A stretch of DNA of 64,000 nucleotides from Cyanobium sp. FGCU6 (GCA_024958655.1 JANWUR010000015.1:34264-98263), one strand, 5' to 3'. Positions 46,102 to 57,676 are shown, numbered from the stretch's first letter. Numbers and translations are program-made. Notes: generated by a model from the sequence alone, not told the origin.

Positions 46102-47625
46102 TCAGGGGCGGCGCCAGAGCAGGTTGTCGGCGGCCAGCAGGTTGTCGGCGGCGGCCGGACCCCAGGTGCGGGCCTCGTAGGGGTGCACCGGCAGCTGCCA
46201 GGGCGACTCTTCGATCAGCTCCAGCAGCGGGGTATAGAGACGCCAGGCGGCCTCCACCTCATCGCTGCGGGTGAACAGGGTGGGATCGCCGAGCATCGCG
46301 TCGGCCAGCAGCCGCACATAGCCCTCATCGCTCGGCTCGCCGAAGCTTTCGTCGTAGGAGAAGGCCATATCGACCGGCCGGCTGCGCATGCCCGAGCCCG
46401 GCGCCTTCACCTCGAAGCGGATCTCGGCCCCCTCATCCGGCTGGATGCGCAGGATCAGCTGGTTGGGGGTGGGGGAGCCGCCCGCCGCATCGAACAGGTG
46501 CACCGGCGCTTCACGGAAGGTGAGCACCACCTCGCTGAGGCGCTTGGGCAGGCGTTTGCCGGTGCGCAGGTAGAAGGGCACCCCCTGCCAGCGCCAGTTG
46601 TTGATGAACAGCTTCATCGCCACATAGGTTTCGGTGGTGCTGTTCGGATTCACCCCCGGCTCCTGGCGGTAGCCCGGCAGCGGCCGCGCACTGGTGCCGC
46701 CCGGCCCGTACTGGCCGCGCACGCAGCAGTGCCAGGCCTCCTCCTCATCGGCCAGGTGGGCGGCCTGCAGCACCTTGGCCTTCTCGTTGCGGATCGCCTC
46801 CGGATCGAAGCGGCCGGGCGGTTCCATCGCCGTGAGCGCCAGGATCTGGGTGAGGTGGTTCTGCACCATGTCGCGCAGGGCGCCGGAGCTCTCGTAATAG
46901 CCGGCCCGCTCCTCCACCCCCACGGTTTCAGCGGCGGTGATCTGCACGTTGGCGATGTAGTTGCGGTTCCAGATCGGCTCGAAGATCGTGTTGGCGAAGC
47001 GCAGCACCAGGATGTTCTGCACCGTCTCCTTGCCGAGATAGTGGTCGATCCGGTACACCTGGCTCTCCTTGGCGCAGGCCTGCACCACCCGGTTGAGGGC
47101 CTGGGCGCTGCCGTAGTCGCGGCCGAAGGGCTTCTCGATCACCACCCGGCTGCGTTCCGGGTCCGCCAGCAGACCCGCCGCCGCCAGGGCGCGGCAGCCG
47201 CTGCCGTAGAACTCGGGCGACACCGAAAGGTAGAAGGTGCGATTGCCGCGGGTGGCGCGCAGGCGGTCGATCGATTCGAGCCGCTGGGCCAGACGCACCA
47301 GATGCTCGCTCTGCTGCAGATCCACCGGCTCGTAGAACAGGCCCTGCACGAACGCCTCCCAGGCTCTGGGGTGCTCGGCCACCTGCTCGGCGAGGGCATC
47401 GCCCATCTTCTGGCGGAACTCCTCATCGCTCCAGGGCCGGCGGGCACAGCCCAGCACGGCGAACTCACTAGGCAGCCGCCGCTGGCGGAACAGTTCGAAC
47501 AGCGCCGGTACCAGCTTGCGGTGGGTGAGGTCGCCGCTGGCCCCGAAGATGACGATGCACTGGGGTGAGATCACCCGCTCCTGACGCAGACCCACCCGCA
47601 GCGGGTTGGTGAGGATCGTGGTCAT
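46102..47625 (-). CDS. zwf: Glucose-6-phosphate 1-dehydrogenase
   Basis: The 507-residue enzyme starts the oxidative pentose-phosphate pathway, the main source of NADPH at night. The NADP fold FGASGDLTHRKLVPAL and the active-site RIDHYLGKETVQN (catalytic histidine) are intact, as is EKPFGRDYGSA. It lies upstream of opcA in the same transcript and downstream of petH, so two enzymes of the NADP pool are adjacent. ATG 47625 is the first good start. Confidence 0.96.
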   Translation of the reverse strand: MTTILTNPLRVGLRQERVISPQCIVIFGASGDLTHRKLVPALFELFRQRRLPSEFAVLGCARRPWSDEEFRQKMGDALAEQVAEHPRAWEAFVQGLFYEPVDLQQSEHLVRLAQRLESIDRLRATRGNRTFYLSVSPEFYGSGCRALAAAGLLADPERSRVVIEKPFGRDYGSAQALNRVVQACAKESQVYRIDHYLGKETVQNILVLRFANTIFEPIWNRNYIANVQITAAETVGVEERAGYYESSGALRDMVQNHLTQILALTAMEPPGRFDPEAIRNEKAKVLQAAHLADEEEAWHCCVRGQYGPGGTSARPLPGYRQEPGVNPNSTTETYVAMKLFINNWRWQGVPFYLRTGKRLPKRLSEVVLTFREAPVHLFDAAGGSPTPNQLILRIQPDEGAEIRFEVKAPGSGMRSRPVDMAFSYDESFGEPSDEGYVRLLADAMLGDPTLFTRSDEVEAAWRLYTPLLELIEESPWQLPVHPYEARTWGPAAADNLLAADNLLWRRP

Positions 47626-47733
47626 GACGCGAGACAGGCCATTGCACCCTGGTTTAACGGGAAAGACCCCCCGACGCCGCTGGGGCGGCCGGAGGGCCCT
47701 GATCCTGTGTGGATTTGCCGATGGCGGATCGGC

Positions 47734-48927
<1,194 letters not shown>

Positions 48928-49100
48928 TTAAGGCGGCCCGATCATAGAGACCCCCGTTCCGTGGGCCGTTGCCAGCTTTTGCGTCGGATCCCGGCGACGG
49001 CAGCTAGGTTTGCGCGGGTGGTGCCTCCGGCCACCGGCAGCGTGTCGCCAGCGGCACGCGCTTTTTCCCCACCTACGGCCCGTCCGAGCCCTGAAACGCC

Positions 49101-49718
49101 TTGGCGCAGCTTCTGGTCCCGTCCGCCGATCTCCTTCCCGACACCGCTTCCGACAGGCCCACCGCCGAGGTGAACCCCCTGGTCTTCCCATCCGCTCCTC
49201 CCGAGGTGACGACCTGCTGCGCCCTCGACACGATCCAGCAGGAAATGGAACGGTTGCCCCATGGCAAGCGCCGGCTGGCCGTGCAACTGCGCCTTCCCGT
49301 CGATCCCCAGTGGTTGTGGGCTGTGCTCACCGACTACGAGCAGTTGGATCGCTTCATCCCCAACCTCGCCAGCTCCCGCCAGCTGTGGCGGCGGGGCACC
49401 CAGGTGGCGGTGGAGCAGGTTGGCGTGCAGACCTTCTGCGGCATGCGTTTCTCGGCCCGGGTCCAGTTGGTGCTCACCGAGGAGCGGCAGCATGGCCGGC
49501 TGTCCTTCGAGATGCTTGAGGGAGATTTCCGCTGTTTCCAGGGGGCCTGGCAGGTGGGCCGGGATGCGCTCGGCAGCTGGCTGCTCTACGAGCTCACCGT
49601 GCAGGGCAAGCCGGGCATGCCGATCGGTTTGATCGAGCAGCGGCTGCAGCACGATCTGGCCTGCAACGTGCGTGGCGTGCAGCAGGAAGCCCAACGTCGC
49701 GAATGTCAGATGGGCTGA
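49101..49718 (+). CDS. SRPBCC (START-like/COQ10) domain protein
   Basis: The protein is one hydrophobic-cavity domain of about 145 residues behind a variable N-terminus. Recognisable parts are VDPQWLWAVLTDYEQLDRFIPNLASS and the long C-terminal helix GLIEQRLQHDLACNVRGVQQEA. Such polyketide-cyclase/COQ10-like proteins bind lipids or prenyl quinones. TTG 49101 is the longest start; ATG 49245 would give just the core. It is followed by a rho-independent terminator. Confidence 0.65.
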   Translation: MAQLLVPSADLLPDTASDRPTAEVNPLVFPSAPPEVTTCCALDTIQQEMERLPHGKRRLAVQLRLPVDPQWLWAVLTDYEQLDRFIPNLASSRQLWRRGTQVAVEQVGVQTFCGMRFSARVQLVLTEERQHGRLSFEMLEGDFRCFQGAWQVGRDALGSWLLYELTVQGKPGMPIGLIEQRLQHDLACNVRGVQQEAQRRECQMG

Positions 49719-49800
49719 CGCATTCGACATCGCAGAGCCTTTGATCCCTAGGGTCCGAAAAGGCGGGAAAGTCGGATTGCCAGAAGTTTTTATATTGATA

Positions 49801-49831
49801 CAGCCTCATTTCGGAGGCTGATTTTTATTTC
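49801..49831 (+). terminator. Rho-independent terminator after the SRPBCC gene
   Basis: CAGCCTC and GAGGCTG form a perfect 7-bp stem around the loop ATTTCG, followed by ATTTTTATTT. The T-rich tract lies on the plus strand, so it ends the transcript from 49101. Read from the other side it could also stop the tRNA transcript, with a weaker T-tract. Confidence 0.8.
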
Positions 49832-49836
49832 GGATA

Positions 49837-49909
49837 TACCCCCAAGGGGATTCGAACCCCTGTCGCCTCCGTGAAAGGGAGGTGTCCTAGGCCTCTAGAC
49901 GATGGGGGC
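49837..49909 (-). tRNA. tRNA-Glu (anticodon UUC)
   Basis: The minus strand folds as a 73-nt tRNA. The acceptor arm GCCCCCA pairs with TGGGGGT (a G-U closing pair), the D arm contains TCTAGAGGCCTAGGA, the anticodon stem CCTCC/GGAGG carries loop CTTTCAC with TTC, and the T arm is AGGGG-TTCGAAT-CCCCT. The 3' CCA is not encoded. In cyanobacteria charged tRNA-Glu also feeds tetrapyrrole synthesis. Confidence 0.97.
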
Positions 49910-50035
49910 GAGGCCGCAGCTGTCGGGCGAGCGCGGAACGACGCGCGTGAGCGCGGAATGCCGGAATTCGCGAGAACCGTGGTGGCGATGTGCCGCCGCT
50001 GCTGAAAGGAAATTACGGGTCGGAGGGACCCTTCG

Positions 50036-51307
50036 TCAAGGCAGATGGGGGGGCTCCCTCCCCGAGGCGGAACCGGCATCGGAGGGGATCTGGCCCGTCC
50101 ACACCGGCACGGTGAAATGGAAGCAGGCTCCCTCGCCCGGCTCCGAGACCACCCAGATCCGGCCGCCATGCACCTCGGCGATGCGGCGGCACACCGACAG
50201 CCCCACGCCGAAGCCGGAGGTGTTTCCGGAGGTCTGGGGCAGGCGCACCCGGTCCTGGAAGATGCGTTGCTGCTCCTCGCGGGGGATGCCGGGCCCGCTG
50301 TCGCAGACGCTCACCTGCAGCCACTGGCTGGTGCGATGCAGCAGGGTGAGGCTCACCCGGCCGCCCTCCGGTGTGAACTTGAGGGCGTTCTCCAGCAGGT
50401 TGAGCAGCACCTGGCGCATGCGCCGCTGATCGGCGTACACGTCCGGCAGGTCGGCGGGGATGTCGGTGACCAGTTCCAGGTCGCGACCGATCCAGAGCTT
50501 CTCCAGTTCGAGGATCGCTTCGGCCGCCACCTGCCCGAGGGCGAGGCGCTGGGGATTGAACAGGGCTTCCCAACGGGTGGTGCCCACCTCCAGCAGGTCG
50601 CGGGAGAGCTCCTCGATGTCGTCGAGGCGGCGGCCCAGCACGTCACGGAATCGTGACTCGTCGATCTGGCCGAGGTTATGGCTCTGCAGCGCGAGCTTGG
50701 CCGCAGTGAGGGGGGTGCGCAGCTCGTGGGCCACCATCCGCAGCAGCCGCTCCTGCACGCCCAACCGCTCGATCAGCGTTTCGTTCTCCTGACGCAGCAC
50801 CAGCAACTGGTCTTCGAGCTGAACCTCCCGCCGGGTACGGCTGCCGTCGATCTCGGCGGGGCGCAGGCTCATGCCGAGGCTGGTGACCACCTCCATCTGC
50901 TGCCAGCGGGGCAGCCAGCTGCGCAGCTGCAGCGAAAGGGTGTTGCCCGCGAACACCTGCTTGGGCAGGGGGTCGAGCTTGACCAGGGCCGGGGTGGCCA
51001 CCAGCCGATGCAGCTCGAGCAGCTCGGGCTGATCGGCGGGATCGGCCACCTCCAGGGTCACTTCAAAGCCGGAGTCCTCGCCGCGCAGGAAGGCCAGCAG
51101 GCTGCGCAGATCGGGGGTGGCCATGTGCTGGCGGGAGGCCACCAGCAGCAGGCGCAGGGTCTGTCGGGCCGGCCCGTCGCTCACCGGCCCGTTCCCCACG
51201 GCAGCCGGCGAAGGGCTGATGGGTTGGGCATCTCCCGCGGTGGGCAACGGCCGGCGAGCATCGGCGGCACTCACCCTATGGCGGCACTGGGCGAAACGCA
51301 GCCCCAT
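50036..51307 (-). CDS. sasA: Circadian clock output histidine kinase SasA
   Basis: The N-terminal KaiB-like thioredoxin-fold sensor ([20 protein letters not shown] to LRSWLPRW) competes with KaiB for KaiC. It is followed by a HisKA domain with the phosphorylated His in [10 protein letters not shown] and an HATPase domain ([30 protein letters not shown]). It phosphorylates RpaA to drive dusk gene expression. ATG 51307 is used; a GTG at 51274 may be the true start because the intervening residues look variable. The rest of the clock (kaiABC, rpaA) is not in the window. Confidence 0.9.
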   Translation of the reverse strand: MGLRFAQCRHRVSAADARRPLPTAGDAQPISPSPAAVGNGPVSDGPARQTLRLLLVASRQHMATPDLRSLLAFLRGEDSGFEVTLEVADPADQPELLELHRLVATPALVKLDPLPKQVFAGNTLSLQLRSWLPRWQQMEVVTSLGMSLRPAEIDGSRTRREVQLEDQLLVLRQENETLIERLGVQERLLRMVAHELRTPLTAAKLALQSHNLGQIDESRFRDVLGRRLDDIEELSRDLLEVGTTRWEALFNPQRLALGQVAAEAILELEKLWIGRDLELVTDIPADLPDVYADQRRMRQVLLNLLENALKFTPEGGRVSLTLLHRTSQWLQVSVCDSGPGIPREEQQRIFQDRVRLPQTSGNTSGFGVGLSVCRRIAEVHGGRIWVVSEPGEGACFHFTVPVWTGQIPSDAGSASGREPPHLP

Positions 51308-51362
51308 GGCTAAGACGTGGAAAGCCGTGCCCAGCGGTGCCCTCCGTTCCGCCGTGTGCCCC

Positions 51363-51995
51363 ATGACCCTGCCGCCCGGATCCGGCACCACCCCGCCCTC
51401 GGGCTTTCCCCTGGAGCACGGTATGCACCGCGTGCCGGTGTTCGTCCCCCATCCGGCTCTGGTCCATGGGGCCTCCCACAGCCGCATCCAGCTCGACAGC
51501 AGCCTGCGGCGCTGGTTCTCCCGCAACCTGGGCCTGTGGCGCTCGCGCCGCCTCTATTTCTTCGCCGACGACGAGGCCCTGCGGGTGGACATGCTGCTGC
51601 GGGTGGAGAGCTTCAGCGAACCGATCGAGGGAGAGGCTGCCTATCGCTTCACCTGGTGGCCGGAGAAGGAGTACGGCTTCTTCGACAAGAAGCCTCGCTA
51701 TGTGCGCGAAGGCACGATGGAGGCTTACCTCTGCGGTCACCAGCTGCGCCGCAGCCGCGGCTACCTGTGCGGTTCGCCCACCAAGAGTCAGATCCGCCAG
51801 GTGGACGAGCACGAACTGATCTTCGAGTCGCATTACCAGGAGTGGGACATCCTCGAGCACATCCGCCTGGTGGATCAGGACCGCTTCCGCGCCCGCTCGA
51901 TCTATTCCTGGCGCGACGGCGATCTGGAGCTGGTGGAGATCCACCACGAGTCGCGGCTGGAGAGCCCTAGCGAGCCGCTCGGCGAACCGGTCTGA
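51363..51995 (+). CDS. CpeS/CpcS-like lipocalin-fold protein
   Basis: The core resembles the beta-barrel of bilin lyases of the CpeS/CpcS type: [12 protein letters not shown] near the first strand, then [25 protein letters not shown] and [16 protein letters not shown]. CpeS-type proteins attach bilins to phycobiliproteins. Here the characteristic early residues are only partly kept, so a related non-lyase role is possible. ATG 51363 is chosen and ATG 51423 is an alternative. Diverges from sasA, with 55 bases between the chosen starts. Confidence 0.5.
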   Translation: MTLPPGSGTTPPSGFPLEHGMHRVPVFVPHPALVHGASHSRIQLDSSLRRWFSRNLGLWRSRRLYFFADDEALRVDMLLRVESFSEPIEGEAAYRFTWWPEKEYGFFDKKPRYVREGTMEAYLCGHQLRRSRGYLCGSPTKSQIRQVDEHELIFESHYQEWDILEHIRLVDQDRFRARSIYSWRDGDLELVEIHHESRLESPSEPLGEPV

Positions 51996-52063
51996 GCCGC
52001 CCTCGCCCCACGGATCGGAGGGGCTCCGATGCAGCAGCATGGGGAGGTCCGGCCACGATTCCT

Positions 52064-52498
52064 TTGTCTTCACCGTTCCGATCCTCCCGGCATCGCCGAA
52101 CCCGGCAGCTGCTGCTTGCTCCGCTTGCCCTGGCACCCCTGCTGCTGGCTCCTGGAGCGGCCCTGGCGGCCCCGGCCACGCCGGCGGAGATGAGCCTCTA
52201 CACCCGGATCGCCGCCGTGAACGTCTGCATCTCCCGCTCGGCCGGCATCGAGTTCGACAAGGCCGTGGGGGTGGCGGGCGAGACGATCGCCCAGCTGATC
52301 CAGGGTCAGCACCAGGGCCAGATCCAGCAGGTGGGGGCGAAGACTCTCACGATCGAGGAACTGCGCCGGGGCTCGATCAACTCCGCCGTGATCGGTGCGG
52401 TGGAGATCTGCCCGAAGCAGGTGCCTGCTGACGTGAAGGCCAAGGTGGACGCGGCCATCAAGCAGTCCGGCGGCACTGCCAAGCCCAAGGCCAAGTAA
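52064..52498 (+). CDS. Secreted small protein, unassigned
   Basis: The 144-residue product begins at TTG 52064. It has an Arg-rich n-region, a hydrophobic core (LLLAPLALAPLLLAPG) and an AxA cleavage site near residue 35 (AALAAP). The mature part is a compact alpha/beta sequence with two cysteines (NVCISRS and VEICPKQ) that could form a disulfide, and a Lys-rich tail. No enzyme motif is seen. It is followed by pepN after 7 bases and is likely co-transcribed. Confidence 0.65.
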   Translation: MSSPFRSSRHRRTRQLLLAPLALAPLLLAPGAALAAPATPAEMSLYTRIAAVNVCISRSAGIEFDKAVGVAGETIAQLIQGQHQGQIQQVGAKTLTIEELRRGSINSAVIGAVEICPKQVPADVKAKVDAAIKQSGGTAKPKAK

Positions 52499-52505
52499 CC
52501 CAGCC

Positions 52506-55229
52506 ATGGCCACCGTGCGGCTCGCCGATTATCGGCCGGCTCCCTTTCGCCTCGAGCGCACCGACCTGACGGTGCAGCTGTTCGACGATCACGCCCTGGT
52601 GACCGCCGAACTGGCCATCCACCCCGCTCCCTCCACGGACTCCGGGCCCGAGGCCGCCGAGCCCCTGGAGCTGCGGGGGGTGGAGCTCGAGCCGCTGGAG
52701 CTCACCCTTGACGGTGTGGCGCTGGCGGCGGACACCTACACCCTCACACCTGATCGCCTGCTGCTGCACCGGCCGCCGGCGGTTCCCTTCCGTTTCGGCA
52801 GCCGGGTGCGGATCCTGCCCCAGGCCAACACCACCCTGGAGGGGCTCTATGTGAGCGGTGGGATGTTCACCACCCAGTGCGAAGCCGAGGGCTTCCGCCG
52901 CATCACCTTCCATCCCGACCGCCCCGACCTGCTCAGCCGCTTCCGGGTGCGGATCGAGGCCGACCGCGACAGCTGCCCGGTGCTGCTCTCCAACGGCAAC
53001 GGCATCGAAGCCGGCCCCCTGCCCCCCGGGCCGGATGGGCGGCCGCGCCACTTCGCCGTGTGGGACGACCCGTTCCCGAAGCCCTCGTATCTGTTCGCCC
53101 TGGTGGCGGGCCGGCTGGAGGAGGTGACGGACAGCTTCACCACCGCCGAGGGCCGTACCGTGCGGCTGCGTCTGCATGTGGAGCCCGGCGATGCGCCGTT
53201 CACCGCCCACGCGATGGCGTCGCTGAAGCGCTCGATGGCCTGGGATGAGCAGGTCTACGGGCTCAGCTACGACCTCGACGAGTTCAACATCGTTGCGGTG
53301 CGCCACTTCAACATGGGCGCGATGGAGAACAAGAGCCTCAACATCTTCAACTCCAAGCTGGTGCTCGCCGATGCGGCCACCGCCACCGATGGCGAGCTGG
53401 AGCGGATCGAGAGCGTGATCGCCCACGAGTACTTCCACAACTGGACGGGCAACCGCATCACCTGCCGCGACTGGTTTCAGCTGTCACTGAAGGAAGGGCT
53501 CACAGTATTTCGCGACCAGTGCTTCAGCGCCGATCAGCACGGCCAGGCGCTGAACCGGATCGAGAACGTGGCGCTGCTGCGCAACACCCAGTTCCGCGAG
53601 GACGCCGGACCCACGGCCCATCCGGTGCAGCCGGATGCCTACCAGGCGATCGACAACTTCTACACCACCACCATCTACGAGAAGGGCTCGGAGGTGATCC
53701 GCTGTCTGCACACGCTGCTGGGGGAGGAAACGTTCCAGCACGGCATGACGCTCTACGTGCAGCGGCACGACGGCACCGCCGCCACCTGCGAGGACTTCGT
53801 GCGGGCGATGCAGGATGCCGCCGAGCGCCAGTGGCTCTCCGACGGCCTGCCGGAGCGGCCGCCGTTCGACTTCGATCGCTTCCGGCGCTGGTATCACCAG
53901 GCGGGAACGCCGGTGCTGGAGATCCGCCGCCACTGGGACGGTGAGCGAGGCGAACTGGAACTCACGGTGCGTCAGTCCACGGCACCGACCCCCGGGCAGC
54001 CGGTGAAGCAGCCGCTGGTGGTGCCGCTGGTGCTGGGGCTGGTGGGTCAGGCCGGCCAGCCGCTGGCGCCGCGGCTGGCCGGCGAATCGCCGTTGCAGGT
54101 GGCGGAGGCGCTGCTGCCGCGGCGGTGGGGCGAGGCCAGCCGGCTGCTGGTGCTGGAGCACGAGCAGCAGACCTTCCGTTTCGAGGGGCTGCCGCATCAG
54201 GCCACGCCGCCGGCCCTCTCGCTGCTGCGGGGCTTCTCCGCCCCGGTGCGGCTGGAGATGGGCCGGCCCACGGCCGAGCTGGTGCATCTGCTCGCCTGCG
54301 ACAGCGACCCCTTCGCCCGCTGGGATGCGGGCCAGGTGCTGCTGCGCCAGGCGGTGCTGGCCAGGGTGGCCGGATCGCCGGACGGGGCTCTGGAGGAGGA
54401 GCTGGTGGATGCCTTCGGCCGGATCCTGGCGGATCCCTCGCTTTCGGAGGCGAGCCGCAGCGTGCTGCTCGATCTGCCCGGCATGGCCGAACTGGAGGAC
54501 GCGGTGGTCGAACCCGATCCCCCGGCCCTGTTTGCCGCCCTGCAGGTCCTGAAGGCCCGTTTCGGAGAGGCGCTGGCGGCACCGCTGGCCGATGCCCTGG
54601 AGCGCTGCCGGCCGCAATGGGGCGAGGAATGGCCGCGGGGCGGTGGCGCCCGCCGGCTCACGGCCACGATCTGGCGCTGGCGGGCCGCTGCCGGTGATGC
54701 GGCGGTGCGATCCGAAGCCGGCGCGGCGGTGGGCGGTCCCTCGATGACCCTGGCCCGCGCCGGCCTGTGGGCCTTGCAGCCGATCGACTGCCCGGAGCGG
54801 AGCGCGGCGCTGGCGGCGTTCCACGACCGCTGGCTGGAGAAGCCGGTGATCTTCGATGCCTGGTTCGGCCTGGAGGCCGGCACCCCCTTCGGCGATGGGC
54901 TGGCGCGGGTGGAGGGGCTGCTGGCCCATCCCCGCTACGACCCCGCGGCCCCCAACTCCGTGCGGGCGGTGCTGGGTGGCCTGGCGGGCAACGCACCGGT
55001 GTTCCACGCCGAAGGTGGCGCCGGCTACCGCTTCCTGGCGCAGCGCATCGCCGACCTCGACAGCCGCAATCCGATCACGGCCTCGCGCCTGGCGAAGGTG
55101 TTCAGCCGCTGGCGCAGCTACGGGCCTGCCCGTGCCACGCAGATGGAAGCGGCTTTGCACCACCTGGCCGAGCAGCCCCTCTCCACCAACACCCGCGAGG
55201 TGGTGGAGCAGTGTCTGGGGGTGGGGTAG
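52506..55229 (+). CDS. pepN: Aminopeptidase N (M1 family)
   Basis: The 907-residue zinc metallopeptidase has substrate-anchoring GAMEN (near 277) and the zinc motif HEYFHNW followed 18 residues later by the glutamate of LKEGL. The proton-donor tyrosine lies in YTTTIYEKG. The C-terminal helical domain is complete, so it should remove N-terminal residues from peptides in the cytoplasm. Length and order match gamma-proteobacterial PepN, the clade found in many cyanobacteria. Confidence 0.95.
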   Translation: MATVRLADYRPAPFRLERTDLTVQLFDDHALVTAELAIHPAPSTDSGPEAAEPLELRGVELEPLELTLDGVALAADTYTLTPDRLLLHRPPAVPFRFGSRVRILPQANTTLEGLYVSGGMFTTQCEAEGFRRITFHPDRPDLLSRFRVRIEADRDSCPVLLSNGNGIEAGPLPPGPDGRPRHFAVWDDPFPKPSYLFALVAGRLEEVTDSFTTAEGRTVRLRLHVEPGDAPFTAHAMASLKRSMAWDEQVYGLSYDLDEFNIVAVRHFNMGAMENKSLNIFNSKLVLADAATATDGELERIESVIAHEYFHNWTGNRITCRDWFQLSLKEGLTVFRDQCFSADQHGQALNRIENVALLRNTQFREDAGPTAHPVQPDAYQAIDNFYTTTIYEKGSEVIRCLHTLLGEETFQHGMTLYVQRHDGTAATCEDFVRAMQDAAERQWLSDGLPERPPFDFDRFRRWYHQAGTPVLEIRRHWDGERGELELTVRQSTAPTPGQPVKQPLVVPLVLGLVGQAGQPLAPRLAGESPLQVAEALLPRRWGEASRLLVLEHEQQTFRFEGLPHQATPPALSLLRGFSAPVRLEMGRPTAELVHLLACDSDPFARWDAGQVLLRQAVLARVAGSPDGALEEELVDAFGRILADPSLSEASRSVLLDLPGMAELEDAVVEPDPPALFAALQVLKARFGEALAAPLADALERCRPQWGEEWPRGGGARRLTATIWRWRAAAGDAAVRSEAGAAVGGPSMTLARAGLWALQPIDCPERSAALAAFHDRWLEKPVIFDAWFGLEAGTPFGDGLARVEGLLAHPRYDPAAPNSVRAVLGGLAGNAPVFHAEGGAGYRFLAQRIADLDSRNPITASRLAKVFSRWRSYGPARATQMEAALHHLAEQPLSTNTREVVEQCLGVG

Positions 55230-55258
55230 CCGTAAGGGTGCCGGTGCCGTCGGCGTCT

Positions 55259-56590
55259 TCAGCGCGGCGGGGGCGGTGGGGGCGGCAGGAGCACGCCCGC
55301 CGGAGCGCTCCTGCCGCCCCGGGTGGGGGCTGACGTTGCGGTTCCGCGCACCGGGCGGCTGGCCGGGGCCGGACCCACCTCGCTGCCGAAGGCGTCGGCA
55401 TGGAGCTGGCGGAAGATCGCCTGGCGGTAGGGGCCCCCCTCGGGGCCGGCATAGCGGCCCCATAACCCTTCCCAGTAGAAGTAGATCACCCCATGCCCCC
55501 GCTCCGCCGCCAGCCGCACCTTCTGGGAGAGGGTGGCCATGTCGGGGGTGCGGCCGCCGAAGCCGGCCAGGATGCCGATCTCCACCGGCAGCCCCCAGCT
55601 GCGGGCCTTGATCAGCGCCGGCTGGTTGAGGTCTTTCTCGAAGCCCTTCACCGAGTAGGCGTAGTTCTGCACCACCACATCATCGATCAGGCCGCCCAGG
55701 GCCCAGAGTTCCCAGTCCTGCAGCCAGTGGTTGTAGGCGAAGCGGAAGGGGCCCGGCGACAGGCTGATCACCGTGCGCCGCGGCCCCCCCGCCTTCTGCA
55801 CTGCGGCCCGCAGTTCCCGCAGCAGGCCGGTGAGCTGCTGGCGGCGCCAGCGCATCCAGAACCGGTCGGTGCTGTCGCGCGGTGGCTCCCGGCCCGTTTC
55901 CGCCCGGTACAGCGCCCGGGTGTAGTCGTCGTAGCCGAGTTCCACCGGCCAGGCGAAGTGGTCGTCGAGCTGGATGCCGTCGACCCCGCAGCGCTGCACG
56001 ATCTCGGTGATCAGGCCGATGAAGCGGGCCCGCACCCCCGGGTGGGCCGGGTTGAGCCACACCCGCAGATCCTTCAGCGGTGAGGTTTTCAGGTTGGCGC
56101 CGTGCATGGCATACAGAGCGCTGCCATCCGGGCGGCGAAGGATCCACTGAGGATTGCGCTTCACCACCTCGGCATCGCCCGGCTCCATCAGGCCGTACTC
56201 GAACCAGGGCACCACCTGCATCCCCTGGCGGTGGGCCGCCTGGGTGATGCGGCAGATCGGGTCGAGGTTGGGGGCCTGGCGGGCCAGGACCGGCTCGATC
56301 GGGGCGTGGCGGCTGCGGTGGAAGGTGGCGCCGCGGCTCCAGACGTTGGGGTAGAGCGTGTTAAAGCCGGTGTCGGCCAGCTGCTGCACCGCCGTTTCGA
56401 TCCGCGCAGCGTCGTAGTAGAGGGGGCTGGGGCTGTTGGTGAGCCAGACGCCGATGCGCGGGCCCATGGGCTTGGGCAGGCGGCTGCGGCCCTGGGCCAG
56501 GGCCTCGCCCGTGAGCCCCACGCTGGCGAGCGGGATCAGCAGGGCGCCGAGGAGGGCGCCCAGCCGGCGCATCAGGGGGGAGGGGAGCAT
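55259..56590 (-). CDS. GHL10/DUF187-type glycosidase-like protein, secreted
   Basis: The 443-residue protein has a signal peptide (about 1-32, ALAQG) and a TIM-barrel hydrolase domain: IGVWLTNSPSPLYY, FNTLYPNVWSRG, VVPWFEYGLMEP and GIQLDDHFAWP. WFEYG and QLDDH hold the likely catalytic acids. The C-terminus is a low-complexity Pro/Arg stretch. These GHL10 proteins act on bacterial cell-wall or exopolysaccharide. It ends 30 bases from the convergent pepN stop. Confidence 0.8.
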   Translation of the reverse strand: MLPSPLMRRLGALLGALLIPLASVGLTGEALAQGRSRLPKPMGPRIGVWLTNSPSPLYYDAARIETAVQQLADTGFNTLYPNVWSRGATFHRSRHAPIEPVLARQAPNLDPICRITQAAHRQGMQVVPWFEYGLMEPGDAEVVKRNPQWILRRPDGSALYAMHGANLKTSPLKDLRVWLNPAHPGVRARFIGLITEIVQRCGVDGIQLDDHFAWPVELGYDDYTRALYRAETGREPPRDSTDRFWMRWRRQQLTGLLRELRAAVQKAGGPRRTVISLSPGPFRFAYNHWLQDWELWALGGLIDDVVVQNYAYSVKGFEKDLNQPALIKARSWGLPVEIGILAGFGGRTPDMATLSQKVRLAAERGHGVIYFYWEGLWGRYAGPEGGPYRQAIFRQLHADAFGSEVGPAPASRPVRGTATSAPTRGGRSAPAGVLLPPPPPPPR

Positions 56591-56600
56591 CGCGGTGCGC

Positions 56601-57608
56601 TCAGCGGAACATCGAGCTGACCGAGCTTTCCTCGTGGATGCGCCAGATCGCCTCCCCCAGCATGTTGGCCACCGACAGCACCCTCAGCTGGGGGAAGCGC
56701 CGCTCGGGCGGCAGGGGGATGCTGTTGGTGACCACCACCTCCTCGAAGAGGCCCTCCTCGGAGAGGCGCTCGATCGCCGGCGGGGAGAACACCGCATGCG
56801 TGGCGCAGCAGAGCACCCGGGCGGCGCCGCGCTGGCGCAGCAGGCGGGCCCCGGCGCAGATCGTGCCACCGGTGTCGATCATGTCGTCGATCAGCACAGC
56901 CGTCTTGCCGGCCACGTCACCGATCACGGTGAGGCTCTCGGCCACGTTGTGGCCGGAGCGTCGCTTGTCGATGATCGCCAGCGGCGCGTCGTTCATCTGC
57001 TTGGCGAAGGCCCGGGCCCGGGCCACCCCGCCCACATCCGGCGACACCACCACCACCTCCCCCAGCTGGCGTGTGCCCAGGTAGTCGACCAGCACGGGCG
57101 ATCCGTAGATGTGGTCGCAAGGAATATCGAAGTAGCCCTGAATCTGCGAGGAGTGCAGATCCATCGCCAGCACCCGCTCCACTCCCGATTTCACCAGCAG
57201 GTTGGCCACCAGCTTGGCGGTGATCGATTCCCGCCCCGCCGTCTTGCGATCAGCCCGGGCATAGCCGTAGTAGGGGATCACGGCGGTGATCTGCCGGGCG
57301 GAGGCCCGCCGGCAGGCATCCACCATGATCAGAAGCTCCATCAGGTGGTCGTTGACCGGGGCGCAGGTGGGCTGGATGAGGAACACATCGCAGCCGCGGA
57401 TCGATTCCTGGATCTGGATGTAGAGCTCACCGTCGGCGAAGCGCTTGATCACCCGCGGCCCGTCGGGCACGCCCAGGTAGGCGCCGATCTCCCGGGCCAG
57501 ATCCGGGTTGGAGGTGCCACTGAACAACCGCAGCCGGCGGGCATCGTTGGACGCATGGGGGGCTTCCCCGCTCGGTTCCACCCGTGCGGCGGTCGAGAAA
57601 GTGGTCAC
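56601..57608 (-). CDS. prs: Ribose-phosphate pyrophosphokinase
   Basis: This enzyme makes PRPP from ribose 5-phosphate and ATP. The protein (335 residues) has RLRLFSGTSNPDLAREI, GYARADRKTAGRESI, VVVVSPDVGGVARA (PRPP site) and the ATP-binding YYGYAR region. The end SSVSSMFR is typical of cyanobacterial Prs. A GTG at 57608 (VTTFSTAAR) is chosen because it matches the usual MTSFLTAAR start in picocyanobacteria; the longer ATG frame from 57752 would overlap the divergent gene. Confidence 0.94.
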   Translation of the reverse strand: MTTFSTAARVEPSGEAPHASNDARRLRLFSGTSNPDLAREIGAYLGVPDGPRVIKRFADGELYIQIQESIRGCDVFLIQPTCAPVNDHLMELLIMVDACRRASARQITAVIPYYGYARADRKTAGRESITAKLVANLLVKSGVERVLAMDLHSSQIQGYFDIPCDHIYGSPVLVDYLGTRQLGEVVVVSPDVGGVARARAFAKQMNDAPLAIIDKRRSGHNVAESLTVIGDVAGKTAVLIDDMIDTGGTICAGARLLRQRGAARVLCCATHAVFSPPAIERLSEEGLFEEVVVTNSIPLPPERRFPQLRVLSVANMLGEAIWRIHEESSVSSMFR

Positions 57609-57676
57609 GGGCGGCGTGAACGGTCCGGCGGTGTTTCGATGGTAGAAGCGGGGTGGTCCCCCAGGGTTGAAGAAGG